The notes beneath the pieces were generated by a model, which saw nothing but the letters and a program-made list of their open reading frames with translations, was not told where the DNA came from and made no database searches. This document shows, one piece after another, positions 37,464-49,185 of a stretch of DNA of 64,000 nt (its first letter is position 1; the number at the start of each line of letters is the position of its first letter). The translations under genes and the position numbers were made by a program. Source of the DNA: Paenibacillus sp. BK033 (GTDB lineage: Bacteria; Bacillota; Bacilli; Paenibacillales; Paenibacillaceae); assembly GCF_004345425.1 (NCBI RefSeq), contig NZ_SLVP01000004.1:1-64000 (forward strand). The letters run 5' to 3'.

Positions 37464-38375
37464 TTGAAAGGTAAGCCCGGTATGAAAGCAGTTCTATGGA
37501 GCGGCGCGTCTCTGCTTCTTATTTTGTCATTGGCAGTACCTGTGTTTAACATGCTGACCATTATGCTGCTGATGGTGCCTTACGTCATTTTGTATACGAC
37601 GCTGTCAACGCGGTCCTTTTTACTGCATCTTGTACCGGTATGGATCATCGCGGCCGTTATCCTTGGGCCGTCGGTTCTTATTATCGCGTTATTCTTCCTG
37701 ATCCCCGCCATGGTGATGGGGCAGATGTACCGGAAAAGGGCGTCGGCACCGTATATATTAAGACGGACGACGCTGGCGATTCTGTTCTGTCTGCTGGCGG
37801 AGCTGCTTATTTTCGAAGGGGTCCTGAACCAATCGTTTATTGACCAAATCGGTGATTTCGTCCGCAGCCTGGTGGCTGACCTCAACTCGGAGCATGTGCT
37901 TCCGAAGGAGTGGAACAGCGACTACACGGAATCGATCATCAAGGTTATGATCCATTCGATCCCGCAGGCGATCATCTTGATCTCGTTCGTCTATGCGGTC
38001 ATTACGCAGTATTTCGCCCGCAAGGCGTTGGTGTCTTCCATCGAGGATATTCCGACCATGCCTAAGGCAAAAGATTGGATGCTTCCGCGCATTCTGGTCT
38101 TCTATTACCTGGTCGTTTATATCCTGGAGATGTTCGCAGACAGCGGCAGCAGTTCCTTCTATTCCGTAGCGCTTATGAATTTGGTGCCGCTTATGAAGTA
38201 CGCGTTCACGATTCAGGCGATCGGATTCTTCTTCTACATTGCGCATCAGCGGAGATGGAACAAGGCGATCCCGGTTATTATCGCGATTCCCCTTCTGTTC
38301 TTCCCGTCGCTAAGCTTGATTGGCGTACTTGATGCCGCTTTTCCGATCCGTAAGTCGTTTTCGAAATCATCATAA
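37464..38375 (+). CDS. DUF2232 membrane protein (YybS-like)
   Basis: The 303-residue integral membrane protein has about eight hydrophobic segments and matches DUF2232/YybS. In B. subtilis yybS precedes gdpP (yybT) and rplI in the same order, as here. Its function is unknown. TTG 37464 is the likely start because AGAGGTG lies 6 nt upstream; the GTG at 37455 overlaps that site. It lies 20 bp before gdpP. Confidence 0.85.
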   Translation: MKGKPGMKAVLWSGASLLLILSLAVPVFNMLTIMLLMVPYVILYTTLSTRSFLLHLVPVWIIAAVILGPSVLIIALFFLIPAMVMGQMYRKRASAPYILRRTTLAILFCLLAELLIFEGVLNQSFIDQIGDFVRSLVADLNSEHVLPKEWNSDYTESIIKVMIHSIPQAIILISFVYAVITQYFARKALVSSIEDIPTMPKAKDWMLPRILVFYYLVVYILEMFADSGSSSFYSVALMNLVPLMKYAFTIQAIGFFFYIAHQRRWNKAIPVIIAIPLLFFPSLSLIGVLDAAFPIRKSFSKSS

Positions 38376-38395
38376 GCAATAGGAGCGAATAGGAA

Positions 38396-40357
38396 ATGCC
38401 GAAGTTTCTTGTCACGCGATGGCATGGCATGCATCAGGTCTGGTCTATCGCATTAATGGTTCTTATGACCGTTGTGCTCACCTGGTTTTGGTGGGTGCTT
38501 GGGCTTATCGCGCTTCTTCTCACTATAGCCGTTGCCGTCTATACGGTTCTTGCGGAGAGGGCTTTCCGCAAGGATTTGAAGTCGTATCTGGGGACGTTAT
38601 CCTACCGGGTGAAAAAGGTCGGCAATGACGTTATCGGAGAGCTTCCGTTTGGCGTTATTCTGTATAACGAAGACCGCACGGTAGAATGGCATAATCCGTA
38701 TATTGCGCAAATTGCGGGTGAGGAGTCGGTGATCGGGATGCCGCTCACCGAGCTGTTCCCGGCTCTGCAGCAGGTTAAGGACAAGGAAGGAACCGTTGAA
38801 GCGACGGTTGACGGGCATGTCTACCAGCTGCTCTTCAAGCAGAAGGAGCGGATACTGTACGTACAGGACATTACGCTCCTCTGGCAGCTCAGCAAGCGGT
38901 ACGATGAAGAAAAGCTGGCAATGGGCGTCGTGATGATCGACAGCCTGGAGGAAGTAACGCAAGGGATGGACGACCATCAGCGGAGCTCCCTCCAGTCGAA
39001 GGTGACGACCGAGATAACCGAGTGGGCGCAGCGGTATCAGCTGTACCTGAAGCGGGTAACCTCGGACAGGTTCCTTCTCATTACCGATCAGAAGACGCTA
39101 AGGCAGCTGGAGCAGTCGCGGTTCGTCATTCTCGATGAGGTGCGGGAGATGACAGCCGACCAGAAAATCCCGATTACGCTCAGCATTGGCTTCGCGGCCG
39201 GAGCGGAAAGCATCGTCGAGCTTGGCCAATGGGCGCAATCCAGTCTGGACATTGCCCTTGGACGCGGCGGCGACCAGGCTTCGGTGAAGGTCGGCGGGCG
39301 CCAATCGTTCTACGGCGGCAAGACAAACGCGGTAGAGAAGCGCACCCGCGTCCGCGCCCGCGTCGTTGCGCACGCGCTTCGCGACCTGATCAAGGAGAGC
39401 GGCAACATCGTCATCATGGGTCATAAGATGCCGGATATGGATGCGATAGGGGCGGCAATCGGTATTCTGAAAGCGGCTCTGATGTTTGGCAAGGAAGCCT
39501 ATATCGTGCTCGAAGGGATTAACCCGGCGATTCAGAAGATGATGGAAATGCTGCGCGAGGACGAGAAGTTCACGAAGCGGTTCATTACGCCGGAGCAGGC
39601 GCTTGGCATCACGGACGGCCGGACGCTGGCCGTTGTGGTGGATACGCATAAAGCATCGATGGTGAAAGAGCCGCGCATTCTGTCGCAGACGAATAAAATC
39701 GTAGTGGTTGACCATCACCGACGCGGCGAGGAATTTATCTCGAACGCGATTCTGGTCTATATGGAGCCTTACGCCTCTTCAACCTGCGAGCTCGTAACCG
39801 AGCTGCTGCAGTATATTCATGACCGGGTGCTGCTGGATGTACGCGAGGCAACGGCGCTACTGGCAGGCATTACGGTGGATACGAAAAACTTCTCGCTCCG
39901 GACGGGGGCCCGCACGTTTGACGCGGCATCGTTCCTGCGCCGCAACGGCGCCGATTCGATGATGATCCAACGGATGCTGAAGGAGGATCTTGAGGAGTAT
40001 GTACGCAAGGCCGAGATTATCAAGCATGCCGAAGTGCACTACGATCATGTAGCCATTGCGGTGACGGAGCCGGGCCGGAAGGTGGCTCAGCTGCTGATCG
40101 CGCAATCGGCGGATACGCTGCTAAACATGACGGATATTTATGCCTCGTTTGTTATTGGGGAAAGGCCGGATGGACTTATCGGCATAAGCGCCCGCTCGCT
40201 CGGGCATATGAACGTACAAGTCGTCATGGAACGAATGGGCGGCGGCGGCCATCTGACGAATGCAGCGGCTCAATTAGAGGGCACCGTACAGGAAGTGGCG
40301 GCCAAGCTCAAAACTGTACTTGCACAAATTGAAGCGGAAGAGGGGTTATTCGAATGA
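38396..40357 (+). CDS. gdpP: Cyclic-di-AMP phosphodiesterase GdpP
   Basis: The 653-residue protein has two N-terminal membrane helices (about 15-55) and a PAS domain (about 70-145). A degenerate GGDEF domain (about 170-300) and a DHH/DHHA1 phosphodiesterase complete it. The DHH catalytic motifs [11 protein letters not shown] and VVVDHHRRG, and the DHHA1 motif [12 protein letters not shown], are intact. It degrades c-di-AMP to pApA, controlling potassium uptake, osmolyte balance and beta-lactam tolerance. Its stop overlaps rplI by 4 bp (ATGA). Confidence 0.95.
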   Translation: MPKFLVTRWHGMHQVWSIALMVLMTVVLTWFWWVLGLIALLLTIAVAVYTVLAERAFRKDLKSYLGTLSYRVKKVGNDVIGELPFGVILYNEDRTVEWHNPYIAQIAGEESVIGMPLTELFPALQQVKDKEGTVEATVDGHVYQLLFKQKERILYVQDITLLWQLSKRYDEEKLAMGVVMIDSLEEVTQGMDDHQRSSLQSKVTTEITEWAQRYQLYLKRVTSDRFLLITDQKTLRQLEQSRFVILDEVREMTADQKIPITLSIGFAAGAESIVELGQWAQSSLDIALGRGGDQASVKVGGRQSFYGGKTNAVEKRTRVRARVVAHALRDLIKESGNIVIMGHKMPDMDAIGAAIGILKAALMFGKEAYIVLEGINPAIQKMMEMLREDEKFTKRFITPEQALGITDGRTLAVVVDTHKASMVKEPRILSQTNKIVVVDHHRRGEEFISNAILVYMEPYASSTCELVTELLQYIHDRVLLDVREATALLAGITVDTKNFSLRTGARTFDAASFLRRNGADSMMIQRMLKEDLEEYVRKAEIIKHAEVHYDHVAIAVTEPGRKVAQLLIAQSADTLLNMTDIYASFVIGERPDGLIGISARSLGHMNVQVVMERMGGGGHLTNAAAQLEGTVQEVAAKLKTVLAQIEAEEGLFE

Positions 40358-40800
40358 AAGTAATTTTCTTGAAAGACGTGAAGGGTCAAGGCAAAAAAGG
40401 CGATGTGAAGGATCTGTCGGAAGGCTACGTACGCAACTTCCTGCTGCCGCAAGGACTTGCGAAGCTGGCATCCGACGGCAACCTGAAGACGCTGGAAGTG
40501 CAGAATGCATCGGAAGAGAAACGCAAAGCGAAGGAAAAAGCGGACGCGGTTGAGCTCGGCAAGAAGCTGGAAGAGCTGAAGGTTGTTATCAAGGCTAAGG
40601 CTGGCGAAGGCGGCCGGTTGTTCGGAGCGATTACCAGCAAGCAAATCGCAGAGGCACTTGCCGCTCAGGCAGGCGTTAAAATCGACAAACGCAAAATCGA
40701 GCTGGAAGATGCGATCCGCACCCTCGGCGTCACTCAAGTACCGGTGAAGCTTCATGTAGACGTTAAATCGAAGCTTAGCGTACAAGTTACCGAAGAATAA
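40354..40800 (+). CDS. rplI: Ribosomal protein bL9
   Basis: The 148-residue protein begins [19 protein letters not shown] and has the long connecting helix and C-terminal RNA-binding domain ([17 protein letters not shown]) of bL9. It is translationally coupled to gdpP by a 4-bp overlap, an arrangement conserved in Bacillus and Staphylococcus. Confidence 0.97.
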   Translation: MKVIFLKDVKGQGKKGDVKDLSEGYVRNFLLPQGLAKLASDGNLKTLEVQNASEEKRKAKEKADAVELGKKLEELKVVIKAKAGEGGRLFGAITSKQIAEALAAQAGVKIDKRKIELEDAIRTLGVTQVPVKLHVDVKSKLSVQVTEE

Positions 40801-40836
40801 GCAAGAGCTCTTATTAAGCGTAATAGAAGCAAGACG

Positions 40837-40866
40837 ACAATGGCGATGTGAGAGCATCGCCATTGT
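40837..40866 (+). terminator. Hairpin after rplI
   Basis: ACAATGGCGATG (40837-40848) pairs perfectly with CATCGCCATTGT (40855-40866) around a 6-nt loop. The following bases (TGTCC) are not a T tract, so termination may be weak. Confidence 0.6.
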
Positions 40867-40993
40867 TGTCCAATCAGACAGGCCGATGCTGGAACTTTCC
40901 ATAGCTTTCGGCGGCCTGCAACTGCTACACTGTTCGTTGTAGCATGAACGGAATCGGAAGCATTTCAGCATTCATTGGAAGGGAGCCTAAAGC

Positions 40994-42367
40994 ATGAGCA
41001 TGAGTAGTACGGAGCTGATGTTTGATCGCGTTCCGCCGCAAAACCTGGAGGCGGAGCAAGCCGTAATCGGCGCGATCCTGCTTCAGTCGGAGGCGCTGAT
41101 CACCGCGATGGAGCGGCTGCGCAGCGAAGACTTTTATAGCGTTCCCCATCAACATATATACGAAGCGATGGTTGAGCTTGGGGAGAGCGGGCAGCCGGTC
41201 GATCTAATCACGCTGACCGCTTATCTGCAGGACAGGCAGCTGATCGAGGAGATTGGCGGCGTATCCTATCTGGCGAAGCTGGCCAGCGCCGTGCCAACGG
41301 CGGCAAACGTCGATTACTACGCGCAGATCGTGGAAGAGAAATCGATGCTTCGAAGGTTGATCCGGACAGCCACGAATATCGTATCGGACGGTTACGCAAG
41401 CACGGATGAAGTCGGTATTCTTCTGAGCGACGCGGAGCGTAAGATTCTGGAGATTTCGAACCGCCGTTCAAGCAGCGGCTTCATCTCCATCCGCGATGTT
41501 CTGATGGAAGTATTCGAGAAGGTTGAGACGCTCTATAATCAGAAGGGTGCAGGAACAACGGGTATTCCTTCCGGGTTCGTCGATTTGGATAAAATGACGG
41601 CCGGCTTCCAGCGCAGTGACTTAATCATTATTGCGGCCCGTCCTTCCGTAGGCAAAACGGCGTTCGCGCTGAACATTGCCCAGAATGTGGGCGTCCGCGC
41701 CCGCGAGACCGTCGCGATCTTCTCGCTCGAGATGTCCGCTGCGCAGCTCGTTCAGCGTATGGTCTGCGCCGAGTCGAACGTAGACGCGACCCGGATGCGT
41801 ACCGGTCAGCTCGAAGGCGACGATTGGGAGAAGCTGACGATGGCGATTGGCGCCTTGTCGGAAGCCAATGTATTTATAGATGATACGCCAGGCATTACGG
41901 TTGCGGATATCCGCGCGAAATGCCGTCGGCTGAAAAAAGAAAAAGGTCTCGGCATGATTCTTATTGATTACTTGCAGCTCATTCAAGGCCGCGGTAAAGC
42001 GGGCGAGAACCGTCAGCAGGAAGTATCCGAGATTTCACGTACTCTGAAACAGATCGCCCGTGAGCTGGAAGTGCCGGTTATCGCCCTGTCGCAGCTCAGC
42101 CGCGGCGTTGAGCAGCGTCAGGACAAGCGCCCGATGATGTCCGACCTTCGGGAATCGGGTTCGATCGAGCAGGATGCCGACATCGTAGGATTCCTGTACC
42201 GTGACGATTACTACGACAAGGAATCCGAGAAGAAGAATATCATCGAGATCATTCTTGCCAAACAGCGTAACGGCCCTGTCGGAACGGTTGAACTGGTCTT
42301 CCTTAAGCAATTCAATAAATTCGTAAGCTTAGACAGGACCCACGAGGACCCGTCGCAGGCATCATAA
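40994..42367 (+). CDS. dnaB: Replicative DNA helicase DnaB (DnaC in B. subtilis)
   Basis: The 457-residue hexameric helicase unwinds the lagging-strand template. The N-terminal domain begins with DRVPPQNLEAEQAVIGAILL. RecA-like Walker A (ARPSVGKTAFALNIA), Walker B (MILIDYLQLI) and the arginine-finger region (LSQLSRGVEQRQDKRPMMSDLRESG) are present. GGAAGGGAG precedes the ATG. The rplI-dnaB-purA order matches B. subtilis. No intein or insertion is seen. Confidence 0.97.
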   Translation: MSMSSTELMFDRVPPQNLEAEQAVIGAILLQSEALITAMERLRSEDFYSVPHQHIYEAMVELGESGQPVDLITLTAYLQDRQLIEEIGGVSYLAKLASAVPTAANVDYYAQIVEEKSMLRRLIRTATNIVSDGYASTDEVGILLSDAERKILEISNRRSSSGFISIRDVLMEVFEKVETLYNQKGAGTTGIPSGFVDLDKMTAGFQRSDLIIIAARPSVGKTAFALNIAQNVGVRARETVAIFSLEMSAAQLVQRMVCAESNVDATRMRTGQLEGDDWEKLTMAIGALSEANVFIDDTPGITVADIRAKCRRLKKEKGLGMILIDYLQLIQGRGKAGENRQQEVSEISRTLKQIARELEVPVIALSQLSRGVEQRQDKRPMMSDLRESGSIEQDADIVGFLYRDDYYDKESEKKNIIEIILAKQRNGPVGTVELVFLKQFNKFVSLDRTHEDPSQAS

Positions 42368-42378
42368 GGTTATGTATA

Positions 42379-42422
42379 ATATCCGAACAATTGTATGGGC
42401 GACTGTGCAATTGTTCGTTTTT
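42379..42422. promoter_or_regulatory. PurR operator (two inverted PurBoxes), overlapping the dnaB terminator
   Basis: ATATCCGAACAAT (42379-42391) matches PurBox AWWWCCGAACWWT exactly. The inverted partner ATTGTTCGTTTTT (42410-42422) matches at 12 of 13 positions. The boxes are 18 nt apart and lie just upstream of the purA -35. The same inverted repeat (CGAACAATTG/CAATTGTTCG, 42384-42417) followed by T7 also looks like an intrinsic terminator for dnaB. Confidence 0.75.
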
Positions 42423-42426
42423 TTGT

Positions 42427-42455
42427 TTGACTTCTCTATACGAGACTGCTACACT
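42427..42455 (+). promoter_or_regulatory. purA promoter
   Basis: TTGACT (42427-42432), a 17-nt spacer and TACACT (42450-42455) form a good sigma-A promoter directly after the PurBox repeat. The leader to purA is about 105 nt. I see no purine riboswitch in it. Confidence 0.8.
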
Positions 42456-42521
42456 GTTATTGCTGTCTTTTACGCGGTCGGACCATTTTTGAGTAAGAAG
42501 CTCCGATCCGGTTAATGCTAA

Positions 42522-43853
<1,332 letters not shown>

Positions 43854-43874
43854 AACGTAACTTAGAATTCAAAG

Positions 43875-43918
43875 AAAAGGATAGTCCAAGGCGGAATGGC
43901 CGGGACTATCCTTTTTTG
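43875..43918 (+). terminator. purA terminator
   Basis: AAAAGGATAGTCC (43875-43887) pairs with GGACTATCCTTTT (43903-43915) and the T tract continues to 43917. Confidence 0.92.
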
Positions 43919-43990
43919 TCGTTTTCATAGTTTGCTCGCCCTAATCTTTGACCATAATGATAGATAGCAGAAGGAAAGGGATGAGCGCAA

Positions 43991-44665
43991 ATGTGGTTAA
44001 AAGCAGCCGTATGGATCGCGAAAATCGTAGCGGCGGGTCTCATTGTCAGCTTTCTCTCCATATGGACAACCGGCTATATCGTTAATAGTTATGTACAGAC
44101 GCTGCTGAAGCAGTATAACCTGCCGCTGGAGGTACAGCCGATGGCTTTGTCCGGCGTATGGGGCAAGCTGTGGGGCGCGGAGGAGCCCGTTCAGACGGAG
44201 GATACCGAGAAGACGGGCACGGAAGGGGCGGACGGGGATAAGGTCGCGGTAGACGCGTTTGCCGACCAACCGTCCACCGCACCGCTTACGGATATCGGCA
44301 TTGGCGGAGGCTCGAAGGCGGAGGGCGGCACGACCGGTCAATCGGAGGAAGCGGGCACGAGCACGGGTCAGACCGAGGGCAGCAGCCAGACGGACGATGA
44401 TGAGGCGCCGTCGATCGACGGTGAAGAAACGGCGATTACAACCGAGGACATGAACAGCATGAAGGGGCAGATGAGCGAGGCCGATAAGGATCAATTATTT
44501 GGTCTGCTCATGAGCAAGCTGCCGCAGGAGGCCATGCAGACGATCTCCGGATACATGGAAAACGGGCTGACGGACGAGGAGCTTACGCAGATTCAACAGC
44601 TGATGGCACAGTATCTCGACCGGGACCAGTATGAACAAATGATGGCAATTCTGAAAAAATATTAA
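43991..44665 (+). CDS. Membrane-anchored protein of unknown function
   Basis: I do not recognise this 224-residue protein. It has one N-terminal membrane segment (about 7-31) and a short conserved-looking stretch (SYVQTLLKQYNLPLEVQPMALSG is within 33-55). A disordered acidic Gly/Ser/Thr/Glu-rich linker (about 65-150) and a helical C-terminal domain (about 155-224, ending QYLDRDQYEQMMAILKKY) follow. It is predicted to be tethered to the membrane with the C-domain outside. It sits between purA and the wal region with its own spacers. Codon use matches its neighbours. Confidence 0.75.
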   Translation: MWLKAAVWIAKIVAAGLIVSFLSIWTTGYIVNSYVQTLLKQYNLPLEVQPMALSGVWGKLWGAEEPVQTEDTEKTGTEGADGDKVAVDAFADQPSTAPLTDIGIGGGSKAEGGTTGQSEEAGTSTGQTEGSSQTDDDEAPSIDGEETAITTEDMNSMKGQMSEADKDQLFGLLMSKLPQEAMQTISGYMENGLTDEELTQIQQLMAQYLDRDQYEQMMAILKKY

Positions 44666-44674
44666 TTTCGGCTC

Positions 44675-44703
44675 TTGACAAGAATGGTTGCCGCGTTTAT
44701 TAA
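44675..44703 (+). promoter_or_regulatory. Promoter of the M23 peptidase gene
   Basis: A perfect TTGACA (44675-44680), a 17-nt spacer and TATTAA (44698-44703) lie about 105 bp before the peptidase gene. Confidence 0.75.
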
Positions 44704-44805
44704 CCATATGTTAAAGTATTAGGCGAGTGATCCGACAGGACATTCGTCTTTTTTCATGTCGGATTCCGTATTTTATTGCAGTAAAAGTGCGAAAAGGAGA
44801 CCATC

Positions 44806-46362
44806 ATGACCGTTTTCAGCCCCAAGGATCGTTTCCGGAAGACTTGGAATCTTGTAAACCAGTACTTTCGGCCTAGTGATCCGCAAGACTCGAAAGGCAA
44901 GAAGCAGCCTCCTTCGACAGGAGAAGGACCACATACTCCAATGTGGAAGAAAAAGCCTGTCATGCTTACAGCAGGAGTGCTGGTAGTCCTAGCAGCAGCC
45001 GGTATCGGCGGTACCGGATACGTACAAGCGAATACAGTCGATTATTACAACGTATATAAAGACGGCAATATCGTGGGTTCCGTCAGCGATCCCGCAGAGG
45101 TGGAGCAGCTGATTCAGCAGCGGACCGAAGAGGTAAAGAAAGCAAATCCCGAACTCAATATGGTGCTCGACACCGGCGAAATTACGTACAGCGGGGAAAG
45201 CGGCTTTAAAGCGGACCCTGAGACGGAAGAAACGTTAGGCAAGCTGAAGGGTCTGCTGACCTCGCATGCGGAAGGCGTCGAGCTGGTCATCGACGGCAAG
45301 GTAGCCGGCGTGGTAAAGAATCAGGAAACGGCCGATGCTATTTTGAACCGGGTACAGAGCAAGTACGCACCGCAGCTTGCGGCAGCGAAGAAGCAGAACG
45401 AAGTGAAAACTTTGTCTTACTCGAAGGCGGAGGCTGAGAAGAAGAAGACGGAAGCGTCCAGCGGCAAAAAGCTGACCGGCGTCAAATTCGTAGAAGAGGT
45501 TAAGATAGACGAGGTAGAGGTTGATCCAAGCAAGATTATGGACGCTAACGAGCTGTACCTGAAGCTGGTGAAGGGCAGCGTCAAACCAACGAAGTATACG
45601 GTTCAGAAAGGCGATTGCATCGGATGCATTGCCGATAAGTTCAATATCTCCGAACAGGTCATTTACGATAACAACGGCTGGATCGAGCAGGATATGATCA
45701 AAGAGGGCGACGTCCTGGATCTGACCGTGCTTCAGCCGGAGCTGACGGTGAAGACGGAAGAACGCCAGTCCGAAACGATTACTTACGATGCTCCTGTCGA
45801 GATCCGCAAGAGCGATTCCATGAAGCTTGGGGAATCGAAGGTGCTGACGGAAGGCAAGAGCGGCAAGAAGACTCTTACATACCGGGTTGTGAAGCAGAAC
45901 GGTAAGGTAGTTACGGAAGAGCTCGTAGATAGCCAGGTTATCGTGAAGCCGGTAGCCGAGGTTATCATCCGGGGAACAAAGGTTATTCTTGGCGAAGGGA
46001 CAGGCCATTTCGCATCGCCGGTATCCGGCTGGTCGCTGTCGAGCAAGTTCGGACAGCGCTGGGGACGGATGCATAAAGGCATCGACATGACCGGCGGTAA
46101 AACCATCATGGCGGCGGATAACGGTGTTATCGAGTTTGTTGGCCAGAAGACAGGCTACGGCAATTGCATTATCGTCAACCATAAGAATGGCTACAAAACG
46201 TTATACGGACATCTGAAGTCCATCGGCGTGAAGAAAGGCCAGATTGTCGAAAAAGGCGACAGTCTGGGCATTATGGGAAGCACCGGCGAATCGACCGGCG
46301 TGCATTTGCATTTCGAAATTACGAAAAACGGCGTACTGCAAAATCCGTTAAAGTACTTATAA
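44806..46362 (+). CDS. M23 metallopeptidase with LysM and G5 domains
   Basis: The 518-residue cell-wall enzyme has a cytoplasmic N-terminus (1-48) and one membrane helix (about 50-72). A linker domain, a LysM motif (about 264-307), a G5 domain (about 315-395) and a C-terminal LytM/M23 domain follow. The Zn ligands HKGID and HLHFEI and the QRWGRMHKG context are complete, so it is likely an active peptidoglycan endopeptidase. The LysM contains an unusual Cys pair (GDCIGCIADKF). It lies immediately before walRK, whose regulon is wall hydrolases. Confidence 0.9.
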   Translation: MTVFSPKDRFRKTWNLVNQYFRPSDPQDSKGKKQPPSTGEGPHTPMWKKKPVMLTAGVLVVLAAAGIGGTGYVQANTVDYYNVYKDGNIVGSVSDPAEVEQLIQQRTEEVKKANPELNMVLDTGEITYSGESGFKADPETEETLGKLKGLLTSHAEGVELVIDGKVAGVVKNQETADAILNRVQSKYAPQLAAAKKQNEVKTLSYSKAEAEKKKTEASSGKKLTGVKFVEEVKIDEVEVDPSKIMDANELYLKLVKGSVKPTKYTVQKGDCIGCIADKFNISEQVIYDNNGWIEQDMIKEGDVLDLTVLQPELTVKTEERQSETITYDAPVEIRKSDSMKLGESKVLTEGKSGKKTLTYRVVKQNGKVVTEELVDSQVIVKPVAEVIIRGTKVILGEGTGHFASPVSGWSLSSKFGQRWGRMHKGIDMTGGKTIMAADNGVIEFVGQKTGYGNCIIVNHKNGYKTLYGHLKSIGVKKGQIVEKGDSLGIMGSTGESTGVHLHFEITKNGVLQNPLKYL

Positions 46363-46378
46363 TATACTTTTTATCCAG

Positions 46379-46412
46379 GAAGGCTGTCCTTAAGTGGGCA
46401 GTCTTCTTTTTT
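46379..46412 (+). terminator. Terminator after the M23 peptidase gene
   Basis: GAAGGCTGTCC (46379-46389) pairs with GGGCAGTCTTC (46396-46406), with two G-U pairs, followed by T6. Confidence 0.85.
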
Positions 46413-46510
46413 ACCTTTTTTACCCCCAATCTCTCGGGAATGAAACATGCCTCGTTAACCTTAATTATGAGTTTTATTGGAAAAGGACTGAACGAACTTT
46501 AATTGGGAAC

Positions 46511-46538
46511 TTGACGACGCACTATGTTAAAATAGAAG
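46511..46538 (+). promoter_or_regulatory. Candidate walR promoter
   Basis: TTGACG (46511-46516), 16 nt and TAGAAG (46533-46538). The -35 is good and the -10 is moderate. It is the best candidate for the wal operon promoter. Confidence 0.45.
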
Positions 46539-46573
46539 AGTAAAAATAGGACGAGCGACAGGCGGGTGTAACG

Positions 46574-47337
46574 ATGCACGGGAAAATTTTAGTGGTCGAC
46601 GACGAACAGCCCATTGCAGATATATTGAAATTCAACTTGGAGAAGGAAGGGCATCAGGTCATTTGCGCGTTTGACGGCGGCGAGGCGGTTCGACTCGCGT
46701 TCGAAGAGCAGCCGGACCTGATTTTACTTGATTTGATGCTGCCCGTGAAGGATGGAATGGACGTTTGCCGCGAGGTGCGCACGCGTCTGCATATGCCCAT
46801 CATCATGCTGACGGCAAAGGATACGGAAATAGATAAGGTGCTGGGTCTTGAGCTTGGCGCCGACGATTACGTAACGAAGCCGTTCAGCACGCGGGAGCTG
46901 CTGGCCAGGGTGAAAGCCCATTTGCGCCGGCAGCAGAAAACCTCGGAGGCTGCGGCTTCTTCGCCTGACCATGCGAACGCGGGCGACAACGGCCATGGTG
47001 CCGGGGACGAGAAGCAGGGGCTCAAGCTGTTCAACCTGTTTATCGATACCGATATGTATGTCGTCTATAAGGACGGGGAGCCGCTTGACCTGACCCACCG
47101 CGAATACGAGCTTGTTTATTACATGGCGCGCAACAGCGGCAAAGTGATGACGCGCGAGCATCTGCTGCAGGCGGTCTGGGGCTTCGAATATTTCGGCGAT
47201 GTGCGGACCGTGGATGTCACGATTCGCCGTCTTCGCGAGAAGATCGAGGATGATCCAAGCCGTCCGGAATATATTATGACCCGCCGCGGTCTTGGTTACA
47301 TGATGCGCAATCCGAAGTCGGGAGGGCTCGGCTACGC

Positions 47338-47341
<4 letters not shown>
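46574..47341 (+). CDS. walR: Two-component response regulator WalR (YycF)
   Basis: The 255-residue OmpR-type regulator has a receiver domain with phospho-acceptor Asp53 (LILLDLMLP), Thr80-type switch and Lys102-type residue (DDYVTKPF). The C-terminal winged helix ([25 protein letters not shown]) is typical of WalR, the essential regulator of wall hydrolysis in low-GC Gram-positives. The linker between domains (about 120-145, Ala/Ser/Gly/Asp-rich) is longer than in B. subtilis (235 residues). Its last 4 bp overlap walK. Confidence 0.95.

Positions 47342-49181
<1,840 letters not shown>

Positions 49182-49185
<4 letters not shown>

Noticed and set aside
45235..46182. 315-codon open frame antisense to the M23 peptidase
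   Set aside because: The sense frame encodes complete LysM, G5 and M23 motifs; the antisense product resembles no protein.
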